NCBI GenBank assembly: GCA_023678885.1
Contig: CM043005.1
Coordinates: forward strand, 6,128,314-6,192,313
From: Pogostemon cablin
Taxonomy: Eukaryota; Streptophyta; Magnoliopsida; Lamiales; Lamiaceae
Direction of reading: 5' to 3'
DNA: 64,000 bases
Below the pieces are notes generated by a model. That model saw only the letters and a list, made by a program, of their open reading frames with translations, did no database searches and was not told the origin of the DNA. The position numbers and the translations under genes were made by a program. Below, one piece after another: positions 23,080 through 36,092 of this stretch. Numbering within the stretch: position 1 is the first letter of the stretch; every line of letters starts with the position of its first letter.

Positions 23080-23600
23080 CCTGGACATTACGACATCATA
23101 TGCACGCCTCGTTAAAAACCTCGCTAGAAAACCCTGTGGGAAAAATCAGTCGAGGAAAAGAGTACATGTCTTATCATTTCATAATATTTCATATTAGCTG
23201 CCTCATTAAAAACTTTCAACTAAGGAAACCTCATAAAAAAAACTTAGTTAAAGAAAAAGGGTACAGCTTGGTCTTCAGGATCAATCTTCAAGATTATTTA
23301 GAAACAACGTCTTCAGGACCAATCTTCAAGATTATTTAGAAGTTGTTTCATCCCTAAGACATTTAGCTTGCATGTCTCATTAAAAACCTTCAACTAAGAA
23401 AACCTCTTAGGAAAAAACTTAGTTAAGGAAAAGAGTGCAAATCTTATGATTTTGATGTATTACATTAGTTGCCTCGTTAAAAACCTTAGATTAAGAAAAC
23501 TCAATGGGAAAAACTTAGTAAAGGGAAAAAAGAGTACAACTATTAGTCTTCAGGACTTAATCTTTTGGATTGTTTAGAAATTACTGCTCCCCCTGAAAAT
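23080..23600 (-). repeat. 3' UTR motif repeats of element B
   Basis: Four imperfect copies of the block also found in element A (near 23,105, 23,205, 23,375 and 23,470). Each has the CTAAG...CTTAG hairpin around GGGAAAAA. Between them are repeats of a CTTCAGGA...AATCTTCAAGATT segment. Confidence 0.6.
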
Positions 23601-25877
23601 AGGGATACATTGTAATATAATTGCTGATCTTCAAGATTGGAAATTTGAAATTTATTTGGAATTGTCACTCCCCCTGAAGATGACAATCTTTTGGGTCTAG
23701 ATAATACAATACTACAAGGACATACTAAAATATGATTTGGGAGTAAACAAAACAATGATAAATAATTTACATGAGCAAATGCTGTATATTTGTAATACTA
23801 ACTGCTCTTCTAGAGCATATAAATTTATCATGTTTCGCTTAATATATTAATTGTTCATCCATGCAACACATAATTTATTGTCCTTATAAAAGACTGGGGA
23901 TATTAGTCTTTCATCATGTCCCATGGGCTAAGTATTTATTATATCAACAATCTTATTACACTAGTTTGAAACCTTAACATTATGGGGATCATTTAATTAA
24001 CATTCAAATCAATATGCCAATGTCATGTTGGTTTCTTATAAATAAACCAATAGTATTTTGTATCTACGATATAATAATTGAGGATATGTTTAATTTTATG
24101 TAACTTCTCTTTGTCTGAGAGTCATATAATCTTGCTAGTAAGTTCATCATAAGTGCATATCATGCCTGATACAATTATGAGAAAACATGTGCTTTAAAAG
24201 CACTGAATGGAGGGACATCTAGCCCAAAACTTCCTCATTATATACTTCAAGTATATAGACATTAGTTTTCCACTACAAGGGATAAAAATGACAATTGTCA
24301 TACAATATAAATAGATATATCGAAAATCAAAAATTCATCTAAAACAAACATAAAAAGATTAACTGGTGTTTAAACTTTAAGATATTCTCAATCTACAGGT
24401 TGTGACAACTTTTTGGTTTATCTAAATTCTTATATTCTGAAAAATCCGTCATGTTTGCATGTGTTACCTTATATAAATTTCTTATATATTTCAATCTTAA
24501 AACATTCATATACACACAATTTTCATTCTTCTTCAGGAAGAAATAACAAATTAAAATATAGCATATCCATATTAACTGTTTCAAGGTCTGGCAATGACCA
24601 ATATTATATTTATATGTTGTGATATTTTATTCTCAACCAATTTGAGAAGTTTTAATCCTTCGAGGATTTTCATATATATCATATAATGATGTATATTTAC
24701 TGCATATCTAAATATATTGAAACTGTCATATAAATTAAGTAGCGAAACGTAATGTATAATGAGAGAGTATGTATCATTTATATATTGGATCTCTGCAAAA
24801 GAAAAAAACCCTTTGAGCTTTGACTGATCACCATGTTATCTTTCATATGTCCTTTTGGGATAAATATTTATATCATTTCAGATAATATTCAAATAAATAT
24901 TTAACAAGTTAAGCTCAACCTCATTGCTTTATACTGTCTTACCAAATTTTTCGTGCTTCTGGCACTTTGATATCGAATATAAGTTCTGTATCCAGATTGT
25001 TATTTAATACAATAAAAACAATAAAAAAGGTAATGTGTTGTCGACAACTTTTTGTTTCAATTCATATTCTTCCCCCAACTTTTATAATGATTTCTATATT
25101 TCTATATTTATGTAACTAGATCCTCGTCATTTATCAATACGTATGGATCTAGCCGTTTCGCATACCCAGTATTTTAATTATTTTGATGCACGTGCGAATT
25201 TACTGGGTATTTGTCTTCTGAACATATCTATAGAAAAGATTTTTCATTATAAAAACAAACTCTTCAAATAATTTTGGAAGTGACTATTTATTCTTAAAAT
25301 TAATTTCCGCTGATATTTAATTTTCAAATCATAAAGTCTTTAACAATTCTAGCATTGATCCAATAATTGTTTAAAATATTATGTCCCTGGGGAACTCCAC
25401 TTTTAGTGGTCCATTAATTATAAATATAAGGACTTTGTCACTTCATCATAATAGTTTGATAATTTATTTGCTATTGCAAACCAATAATCTTTTGAATTTC
25501 TGGTTCAGTCAATCTAGTTCAAAATAATAGAATTTCTCGGCATTCATATAAATATTGAGAGGGGGAATAATTTCAATAAATGTGCAATTAGCATACAAAA
25601 AAAATATTGATCCCCTATATCGGGCTTTATAAAAATTAACGGATATTTATAATTAGAATGCCCATTGAAATACACTATGGTGGTGATATATAATATATTA
25701 ATTGCACAATTCAAAATTTGCAGATGGGAAATGTTTAAGGCTTCTGGCCATAATTGAACAACACTAGTTATAAAGGAGTATAATTATGGTATCCAAGAGC
25801 CAGAATTTGTGTTTAGTATTTCAAGTTTTCCCAAATCTTAATTGTTGGAATAAAATATTCACTACGTGTGAACATAA
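23600..25877 (-). pseudogene. Decayed RT and integrase remnants of element B
   Basis: Short matches in order to element A's RT, linker and integrase (for example the AATTTACTGGGTATTTGTCTTC linker segment near 25,195 and a TCTCGGCATTC segment near 25,535) show homologous but broken coding DNA. No frame longer than about 70 codons remains. Confidence 0.6.
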
Positions 25878-27271
25878 TGTTGGATTGTATACTAAAAGTC
25901 TAGCTTTAGTATGAACAATATTATAACAATTTATTTGAAATGAGAATCATATGATCAAATGATTGCGTCTTATAATTTATTTATTTGTAGATGCAATAGT
26001 CCACTTACTTTATACTATAGATAATATATTGTGCGACCACACGCAGAAGATCATATTATCGATTTTCTTATAAAGTATAAACAGATGCTCACAACCGAGA
26101 TAGACAGGGACTGTCTATCGGGATGATTGTAGTGTGGTTTGGTATTAGCTTGTCTTGGCTATAGAATCACATTAGTGCACTTTGCGTGTATTGAGCAGGA
26201 CCGCATGAGATTGTTCGACTTATACTGACTTATAGGAGAACTTGATCTCATTTATTATGGATGTACGTGCTCTTAATCCCTATACAATAACCTCGACAAG
26301 TAAGGCAGTATGTATTTCTTGGATTCATCAATGGGTGTGATTTACATGTAATTAAATCAATAAATTCGGTGAGTTGGGAAATAGTGTTGTCTCTATGGTG
26401 TGCTATTGATTGTAGAAGGAATCCGTGTTTGTCATATGTTGATGATGTCCCCTTGAGGAGCTCATAAGGATTATCATATAAACCCTGCAGGTGGATTTAT
26501 TCCGGCATGATAATGAGGTTGAATGGTACTACTCTTGGATGAGATATTAATTAATGGAGTTGTCAGTAACTTAATTAATTAATGGGCATTGCATATCTTA
26601 AACATGTGGAGACAAACAGGCTCATAATAAGAAGGATCCCATAACGTAATTATGAGATTAGAACGGTAGTGCAGTAATAATATTTTAGTGGTATATATTA
26701 TTATTATTGGACTTAAGTATAAGCTTTGGGCTAAGCTTGGATACTTAAGCCCATTGGAGGCCCAACTCTAATTTCTCCTCCTGGTCCCTATTGTACCCAT
26801 ATATAAGTCATCTCAACTGTCCGGAAACCTTAATCTATGAAATTATTCACGTCTAACACTGTGAGCAGGGTGATGGAATAGCAAATTGAGAAAATCTCGG
26901 GGATCGTCGCCCACACGATATTGAGATTGGACTTGGGAATATAGCAGAAGATCAAGAGGTCGTTTGTTGCTGCTGCCTGTCACTTTCTATGATTTTTATA
27001 AAATCGTACAGACTTTAGAACAAGACGTGTTATATACTGATGGAAAGCCACATAATAGAGAATCGTTTTGGCGTATAGATCACTCAATTCCGACATCGGA
27101 TGAGAGAGTTATGCCCAAAATAGAGAGGCTGCATAGGCGCCAGCGAGAATTCATCTTCTCCAACATACCCTAGTGAAAGGTAATACGTTTCTTATTTTCG
27201 TACTTCCATTAATTGTTAGAAATGTATGGAACCCTAACGGTTCACGTTAACCAAACGATCGAATGCCAACA
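25878..27271 (+). repeat. Element D, 5' LTR
   Basis: About 1,394 bp, starting TGTTGGATTG and ending GCCAACA before the PBS. It is clearly related to the element C LTRs over its whole length. Confidence 0.85.
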
Positions 27272-27474
27272 ATTAGTATCAGAGCTTTGGTTTCGTGGTG
27301 AAGCGTGAAACGTTAGGCTACACTAGGGTTTATGTCAAAAGGTGAAAGGGTTTAAGTATTCATATTATACTAGTATACCCTATTTAGATACCATATACCT
27401 GTGTCAAACGTGGACTAGGGTTTAGAAATTATTATTTCTTGTAGAATACTCTATATATTTGACGGTACTTGACG

Positions 27475-28480
27475 AAAATTTGATAATCTGGAAATTTTTG
27501 AAATTTTGATAATCAGGAAATTTCAAAATTTTGATAATTTGAAAATTTCAAAATTTTGATTATCTGGAATTTTTTTGAAAATTTGATAATTTTTAAAAAT
27601 TTGATAATCTGGATATTTTCAAAATTTTGATAATCTGAAAATTTTCAAAAATTTGATAATTTGAAAATTTCGAAAATTTGATAATCTGGAATTTTTTGAA
27701 AATTTGATAATCTGAAAATTTCAAATTTTGATAAACTGGAAATTTTTGAAATTTTAATAATCTGGAAATTGCGAAAATTTGATAATCTAGAAATTTTTTT
27801 AAATTTTGATAATTTGGAAATCTCGAAATTTTGATAATCTGAAAATTTTAAAAATTTGATAATCTGGATATTTTCGAAAATTTGATAATATGGAAATTTT
27901 TGAAAATTTGATAATCTGGAAATTTTAAAAATTTGATAATCTGAAAATTTTAAAAATTTGATAATCTATTTTTTTTTTAAAATTTGATAATCTGGATATT
28001 TTAGAAAATTTGATAATCTGGATATTTTCAAAAATTTGATAATCTGAAAATTTTTGAAAATTTGATAATCTGGAAATTTCGAAATTTGACAACCTGGATA
28101 TTTTCAAAATTTTGATAATCTGGATATTTTTGAAAATTTGATAATCTGGAAATTTTTGAAAATTTGATAATCTATATTTTTAAAAGTTTGATAATTTGGA
28201 AATTTTTGAAAATTTGATAATCTAGAAATTTTTCAAAAATGTTATAATCTGGTAGTTTTCGAAAATTTGATAATCTGAAAATTTTTGAAAATTTGATAAT
28301 CTGGTCGATATCGATGATTTCGATAATCTGGACGATATCGACGTTTGATATCGATAGTTACGAAAATTTGATAATCTGAAATTTTTTGAAAATTTGATAA
28401 TTTGGTAGATATCGATGATTTCAAAACTCTGGACGATATCGATAGTTTTGAAAAATTGATAATCTGAAATTTTCGAAAGT
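27475..28480 (+). repeat. 26-bp AT-rich satellite array in the leader of element D
   Basis: Roughly forty tandem copies of a unit near 26 bp, of the type GAAAATTTGATAATCTGG with A/T variants. The last 240 bp include GATATCGA-type variants. It occupies the same place between PBS and gag as the unrelated 21-bp array of element C. Confidence 0.9.
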
Positions 28481-28739
28481 TTGCTAATCAGGAGGTCTTT
28501 GCCGACATTAGTGCCTGGTGACGAACAATCAAATTCGCTGATATATAATTGTTCATAATTTGATTTAATTAATTGATTATTGTTATATATGTAATGCATG
28601 ATTCTCTGTGATTTACTGTCTTATGTGCCGTAATAGGAGCATGCTAGATTGCGTATTTTATTAAAAAAATTTATATGCATGTAAAAACCCTTGGTGTTAA
28701 ATTACTAAGTGTGAGAGGGAATTGGTTAATTAATTCCTG

Positions 28740-29110
28740 TGACCTCTATTATTAGTTTGTTAGCGATGAGAATAAACTTGCGCGTCGGAATTAGAGCCTT
28801 CCTCCCCATCGGATGAGTTTATTCATGGATTGCTGGAACAAACTTCTTTAAATTATTAATTGTAATGTGATGCACATGAACTTGCGCGTTGGATATAATG
28901 TCTTCCTCCACATCGAATGAGTTTATTTGCGGATCACTGTACAAACTTATAATTGATGATTGTAGGAAGTTATCCGAGCGCGTGTGTACTTCTCCATCTA
29001 TAAGGCACATAAGCTTGCGCAATGGACTTGGGGTCAAATAATTGTGTACACTTAGATGCAAATAATAAGTATCCTCCCCATCAGAGTCACTGCTTTTATT
29101 TGCATGGCCA
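28740..29110 (+). repeat. Imperfect duplicated block, as in element C
   Basis: Two related segments with CTTGCGCGT, CCTTCCTCCCCATCGGATGA-like cores and a weaker third lie after the satellite array, matching the arrangement at 10,380-10,800. Confidence 0.6.
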
Positions 29111-29299
29111 AAGAGGAACCGACTATTAATTATTTTGTCATGAGGTTAGGTTGACAAATGAAATTAATGGGTAAAACCTTCTCTTGTAAATGTTCGGGTT
29201 TATAAACATCCACACTATCGTGGCTTGCAGACTCACGGTGCTTGAGATGTCGGTGAATTTTATTTTTATATTATTTTGAGGGAATCAATATAAATGGAT

Positions 29300-32200
29300 A
29301 AAATTCGAAGATTTGATCGGTGTATTTATTTGTAATTCTCTGTAATTTCAAATGGTTTTATCTCGCTTATTTTTTACTGAAAAAAATTATATTTACTAGT
29401 CCAAAATTAGATGATTAGAAAAGAATCTTGATTTCGATTTTTACTGCTTAGGAAAATATGTGTTCTCATTAAAGATGTCTCATGATGCTTATTTAAGTCT
29501 CTAGTGAAGAGATGAGAGGTTCATAGAAATATGATGGTCTCATACGACTCTTCAGATACTTGAGTAAGTTAAAAAGGCAAGAGGTCATGCTTAATTTGAT
29601 GAATGAATTAGAAATACTTGAAGTTGAAATTGAAAGGGAAACCTAGGTCAATTTATTCTTCATAGTTTGCTTAGGTGTTTTGAGTAAGTTTTGCCTGAAA
29701 TACAAAAGGTTGTATATGGTAGGGAACTTCTGACAAAACATGTGGCAAAAGAAATCCATTTTCATCAAGGTATGAACAATGCTAGTATCTCATTCACTAG
29801 TCGTTGAAGCATGATTAGTGATAGCATCTACTGACACGTTGTGTGTAGATACCTGAATCACTAAAAGCCTACAACTAAGTGATCATGAGATTGTTATGGA
29901 CATGAGTAATACTACGAAAGTAGTGATTGTTGCAGTGGGAGTTGTTTATTTATCTTACGATATGAATAAACGTTTGATTTGAGAAATTGTCTTTACCTAC
30001 ATTTTCATAGAAAGAATTTCATTTCTTTTTTCATGCATTTATGGATGGATACTCCATTTCATTTATATGACACAGTCATTATAATGAAGGATGGAGCTAT
30101 AATCTGTTGTAGTACGTTGGTGGACAATTTGTACACTCTTAAATCATGTTTATCCCACGAATGCAACAAATAGTAATTAATAACGAACCTTCTAATCCTA
30201 GTAAGAGAAATTAGCCTTCGAAAATGAACTAAACATACTTTTGGCATCTAAAACTAGATCAATTTTACTTGAGTATGATTCAAAAGTTGATAGCCGATGG
30301 ACTGTTGGGTTTATCTGAAGTGGAAACTATCAGACTTGCGAGTCTTGCTTGGAAGTAAAATGATTAAAAGGCCTTTTTAAGGCAAAGGGGTGTAGAGCCA
30401 ATGATATATTGGAAGTAGTTCATTCTGATTTAAGCGGTCCTAAGACTATCCCGATGAGAGGTGGACATTACGGCTTAATCGTGGTGGCGAGTACCTCTTG
30501 GGATAGTTTAGGAGCTATTTATCAGAGGCTGAGATTAAAATCTCAAGTAGTCTACACCAGGCATACCCCAGCTGAATGGTGTTGTGGAAAGAAGGAATAA
30601 GACTCTTATGGAAATGATTAGATGGGTGATGAGTTATTTGGAATTATTAAATTCATTTCATGGATATTCCCTAGAAACAGTAATTCGTATGAATGTTTGT
30701 CTGTTTGTGGGATATCCTAGGAAAATGAAGGGTGATTTATTTAGTCCAAAAGATCAAAGGGTAATTGTTAACACAAACACTAGATTTTGGAAAAGGACTA
30801 TGTATTAAATCATAAATCCATGTATAAATTGTTCTAAAAGAAGTGAGAGAGAAAAATACAAAGTGTTAGTACCAAGTGTACAAGAGGATATACTACAAAA
30901 TAAACTGCAACACGTATCACATCTGACACACAATTGCATATAGTGTCTTATCGTAGTGGGAGAGTTGTTCGACAACCTGTAAGATATATGTTTTGGGAGA
31001 GTCGTGAGACTTGGTCCCTAGTAAACATGGAATGAAACCACGGATACGACGACGAACTATAAGATAAAAATGCAGAATCTTAAAAAAGTGCAATGAATGT
31101 TGAAATAGAATTAATGAATTCTAAATTAGATTTGGCTGCTTGTAGAACCACGGATGGTGTGAAAGCCATTGGAAGTGCTCTGTAAAATAAAAGTGGATCA
31201 TAGGATAAGGTGAAAATCTTGGAAGCAAAGCTTGTTGCGAAAAGGTATAATCAGAAAGAAAAGGTTCGATTATGAGGAAACCTGTTCGCCGATAGCTATG
31301 CCTATGTTGATCCAGGCTCTTTTATCTGTTGTTACTCATATAAAATATGAGGGATATCAAATATATGTCGAGACAACTTTCCTGATTGGAAGTCTTAAGG
31401 AAAACATCTATGTGAAGCAACCAGAGTGATTCTTTACAAAGGGCAAAGAGTATTGTGATAGTAAGCTTAAAAATATCTAACGATGGACTAAAGCAAGCTT
31501 CAAGATCATGTAACATCCATTTTGATGAGAAAATCCAGTCATATGGATTTATTCAATGCACGGACGTGTTTTGTGTATTGAAAAGAGTGATGGAAATGTG
31601 GTGGTATTTCTTGTACTTTACGTAGATGATATATTGCTCATTGGAGACAATAAAAGAGTATTGTCAGGCGTGTGGGTATGGATGATAAAGCGGTATGAAA
31701 TAAAGGACTTAAAAGAAGCAAAAATATCTTTTTGATCACGGTAATACGGATCACAAGAAAGGATGTTATGCTTGTCTCAAGCTTCATGAGATGATACGAT
31801 CCTTATTTGTTTAGCATGTGACTTTATCTAAGGAAATGTGTCTTGAGACACAAAAAGAAGATAAAGGTGATGAAAATAGTTCCTTATGCTTCTGCGAATA
31901 AGGAAGCCCAATCTAAGGAATACTATGCACAAATATGGATAACTATTTTGCCAAAGGCATGAACAGTGGGTATCAAGGTAACCCGAAATAAGAATGTTGA
32001 ATTGTGGTAACACATAATTTTGAAGTACCTGAAAATGACTAGAAACTATATGTGGGCTTACCGGACAGATTCACTGCTTCTTAGGGGTTACATATATTCA
32101 GATTTTTCAAATCAGATAGGGACGACAGTAAATCCACCTCAAAGGTTATGTGTTTAATTTTATGAAGTTAAGTCATAATATGGAGGAGTGTTATATAGAA

Positions 32201-32595
32201 ATATATTTCAGACTCCGGACTCCATCATGGAAAGATGATAAATTGGAGCCTATGAGGCAGCCAAAGTATTTATATGACTCTAGAAACTTCATGATGGACT
32301 TCGAAGTGATTCTAACTTTGCCCAAGGTTATCACAATTTATTTTGATGATAATGGTGCAGTTGCAAACTTGAAGGAATCACGAGCCCATAAGGCAACTAA
32401 ACATATGGAGCGCGAGTACCACCTGTTACGAGAAATTGTATGATGAGGGGAAGGTTTTTGTCGCCTAGATTGTATCAGATAATTACCTAGTAAATCCTTT
32501 TACAAGGGCCTTAAAGCGAGAGCTTTTGATGGTCGTGTAGTGGGAGTGAAAATCAGATGTATGGCAGAAGACATGACAACATAGTCTTTTAGTAT
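29300..32595 (+). pseudogene. Decayed gag-pol remnants of element D
   Basis: Integrase-like sequence starts near 30,409 (VVHSDLSGPK) and lacks the segment between the ETVIR block and CLFVGYPRK, as in element C. RT starts near 31,265 (FDYEETCSP, VETTFLIGSLKENIYVKQPE) and stops at the same TGA as C; further on it keeps the catalytic motif YVDDILLIGD near 31,620. The RNase H part (DDNGAVANLKESRAHKATK) is near 32,340. Confidence 0.75.
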
Positions 32596-32606
32596 AAGTG
32601 GGAGAT

Positions 32607-33945
32607 TGTTGGATTGTATACTAAAAGTCTAGCTTTAGTATGAACAATGTTATAATAATTTATTTGAAATGAGAATCATATGATCAAATGATTGCATCTT
32701 ATAATTTATTTATTTGTAGATGCAATAGTCCACTTACTTTATACTGTAAATAATATGTTGTGCGACCACACACAGAAGATCATATTATCGGTTTCCTTAT
32801 AAAGTATAAACAGATGCTCACAACTGAGATAGACAGGGACTGTCTATCGGGATGGTTGTAGTGTGGTTTGATATTAACTTGTCTTGGCTATAGAATCACA
32901 TTAGTGCACTTTGCGTGTATTGAGCAGGACCGCATGAGATCGTTCGACTTATACTGACTTATAGGAGAACTTGATCTCAGTTATTATGGATGTTCGTGTT
33001 CTTAATCCCTATACAATAACCTCGACACGTTGGACAGTATGTATTTCTTTGATTCATCAATTGGTGAGATTTACATGTAATTAAATCAATAAACTCGGTG
33101 AGTTGGAAAATAGTGTTGTCTCTATAGTGTGCTGTTGATTGTAGAAGGAATCTGTGTCCGTCATAGGTTGATGATGTCCCCTTGAGGAGCTCATAAGGAT
33201 TATCTTGTAAACCCTGCATGTGAATTTATTCCGGCATGATAATGAGATTGAGTGGTACTACTCTTGGATGAGATATTAATTAATGTAGTTGTCAGTAACT
33301 TAATTAATCAATGGGCATTGTATATCTTAAACATGGGGAGATAAACAGGCTCATAATAAGAAAGAGCCCATAACGTAATTATGGGATTAGAACGGTAGTG
33401 CAGTAATAATATTTTAGTGGTATATATTATTATTATTGGACATAAATATAAGGTTTGGGCTAAGCATGGATACTTAAGCCCAATGGAGGCCCAACTCTAA
33501 TTTCTCCTCCTATGAGATTATTCACGCCTAACACTATGAGGAGGGTGATGGAACAACAGATTGAGAAGATCTCAAGGATCGTCGCCCACACGATGTCGAG
33601 ATTGGACTTTGGAATACAACAGAAGATCAAGAGGTCATTTGCTGCTGCTGTCCATTACCTTGTATTATTTTTATAAAATTGTACAGACTTCAGAATAAGA
33701 CGTGTGATATACTGACGGAAAGTCACAGAAGAGAGGATCATTTTAGCATGTATATCACTCAATTTTGACATCGGATGAGAGTTGTTCCCAAAATGGTGAG
33801 GCTGCGCAGGCTGCCGGCGAGAATTCATCTTCTCCAACATACCCTGGTAAAAGGTAATACGTTTCTTATTTTCGTGCTTCCGCTGATTGTTAGAAACGTA
33901 TGGAACCCTAACGGTTCACATTAACCAAATGATCGAATGACAACA
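32607..33945 (+). repeat. Element D, 3' LTR
   Basis: It begins TGTTGGATTG and ends CAACA at the CATAA duplication. Relative to the 5' LTR it has a deletion of about 50 bp near 33,510 and many scattered differences. Confidence 0.85.
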
Positions 33946-34426
33946 CATAAAACATTAGATGTTCCACTTTTTTTTAATATTATCAATTGATATTCATTCC
34001 AATTGACTAACTCAAATATTCAATATTTGAGCTCTTCATATGTAATTTTATTTGTATTAGTACACTATGAATAAGAATGTATTTATTCAGTAATACATCA
34101 ATAAAATATTTTGGGCATGACATTAGAAAATTTGACCAATTTTTCTCCTTGAAACTTTTGAATTTATCAGGAGAAATAATTCCAACTTTAGTATATAATT
34201 ATCATACCATAAAATTTTCACACAAACTTCATTAGTGTCATTTCATATCCCACGATTAAAAGAACTTAAATTATCTGACTCATCTATTTGCCCAAAATAA
34301 CCAATTACTCATTACATATTTTAAAAATGTTGGGTTTCAAATATCAATATCATAACAATATATATATCCAACTATCATCTTATAAGATATGCATGATCTA
34401 AACATGATCATTTAACAATATACTAT

Positions 34427-34434
<8 letters not shown>

Positions 34435-34460
<26 letters not shown>
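34435..34460. repeat. Short (TA)n run
   Basis: TA dinucleotide run of about 26 bp within the 5' half of element B. Confidence 0.8.
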
Positions 34461-34463
<3 letters not shown>

Positions 34464-34599
34464 CAAAATAAGCACAAAAACAAGAATATAATGTCATAAA
34501 AAAAATCATATTTGAATAAATATTTTTGCAAATATATAAATTTTTTTTAATGTAATATAGCTAAATTGTCTAGTCTTTTTTAAAAAATCTCAAAAATTA

Positions 34600-35632
34600 A
34601 AATTATATATGGTCACAATAATTTTCGAGCTTAGGCTCCAAAATTATCATCATTGACTTGGTCGATATTTTATTTGCTTCAGGCAAATAAATTTTTATTT
34701 GCACCAGTTTTATTCCACAAATACCTTTTTTTTTCTTATTTGAAATTCCAAAATTCCACAACAAAGTGATTTGGTATACGATATATATAAGATAATGACC
34801 CTCTATCAACATCCATGAAAATTTTACTTCTGTTGGAGTAATTGTTGAGTGAGATTTATATTTTATGCATAAGTATTATTTTGAGGCAAACTTGGACTAC
34901 CTCGACCATTTTGATAAAATCAATTTAAATTTTCTCGTTTTCTCAACTACTACGAGGAGGAGTCCAATTTGTCCATTTTCCACTATCTCTTGTTTTTTTA
35001 TCACTTTCATGTCAAGTGTAATCCTTTTGTAATGTACTATTCTTTTGGAATGTGTACTAAGTGCGTGAAGCATAGGTTTTGAACCAACTAATCTATAATT
35101 ATGATTTTTCATTAATAATTAGTTATGTTTTTCTACTACCAATAATGCAAAAATTATCTCTGAATAATTAGTATAAATTTTAGCTCTGTACTGCTGCTGG
35201 AGTACGAGGATGATAACACGTAAGGTGGAAAGAGTATTTTTCAATCAATTCTCATTTTGTAATGTTCTGCTTACAGATTAAAATTGAATTGTATTATGTT
35301 ATATATTTAAATCTTATATTCAGCCAATCAAATCGAGTTTGAGAGAGGATTATAAAATTGTGCTTATCAAAACGATCCGTCAGGGATTACCATAAAATTA
35401 GAGGATTTTTTTCTGTTCAAAACTTTTTTTTAAGGTATTTGTTCAGATGATGACAAAGAATTTTTTAGTATTTTGGCCTTCTAGATCAAAGTACATTCAA
35501 CTTTTGAAAATAATAATTTAACTTAGATCTCAGGAGATGAATATCAACCTCTAAAGCTGCTTTAGACTAAATAGGTATTGACATCAAAGGTTAGCTCGAC
35601 ATATTTTCTTTTAGTAATGTCGGACATTTTCA
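34600..35632 (-). pseudogene. Decayed gag remnant of element B
   Basis: Read on the minus strand it starts with ATGTCCGACATTACTAA near 35,632, as gag of element A does, and contains displaced matches to A's gag. Examples are the GGTTTTGAACCAAC segment near 35,075 and a GCTCTGTACTGCTGCTGGAG segment near 35,183 on the plus strand. Indels destroy the frame. Confidence 0.6.
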
Positions 35633-35869
35633 ATGAATTACAATTATTTAAGAATAAGTGCATGTTATCCATTTATATCGAATTTCATATATATACATCA
35701 AAAGGAGAAATATTGGAAACATATTAACCTTTATAAAAATTGATATTGGTTGTGCTTGTAAAATATATCATATCATATTAGATTTATGGGATGCATCGCA
35801 TATCCAAATAAATAATTATTCATGGGATGTATCATTGCATATCCAAATAAATAATTAGTGATTTCATAC

Positions 35870-36092
35870 TTTGATCAAAATATCTGACAAATATAAAAAG
35901 TTCAATCACATCCAATTCAAAAAAAGTTTATCATACATAGAAAAATCTCATAATTTGATCAAAATATCTGACAAATATAAAAGTTCAATCACATCAAATT
36001 CAAAAAGGGTTTACCATACATAAAAAAATTTAAACTGCCAATTAATGCCCAACATAATTATTCTGTCAATTAATGCCCAACATAATTATTCT
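35870..36092. repeat. Tandem duplications in the leader of element B
   Basis: A unit of about 84 bp starting TTTGATCAAAATATCTGAC is present twice (35,870 and 35,954). It is followed by a 28-bp unit containing AATTAATGCCCAACATAATT, also present twice. Confidence 0.8.

Larger units (their letters stand above)
25878..33945 (+). mobile_element. Copia-type element D, nested in element B
   Basis: About 8.1 kb with the perfect target duplication CATAA (25873-25877 and 33946-33950). LTRs start TGTTGGATTG and end CAACA. A PBS variant TAGTATCAGAGC lies at 27274, and AAGTGGGAGAT precedes the 3' LTR. It belongs to the same family as element C, is also defective, and has more diverged LTRs, so it is probably the older insertion. 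Confidence 0.88.

Noticed and set aside
27925..28599. Minus-strand frames with SRLSNFQ-like repeats
   Set aside because: By-product of the 26-bp satellite in element D.
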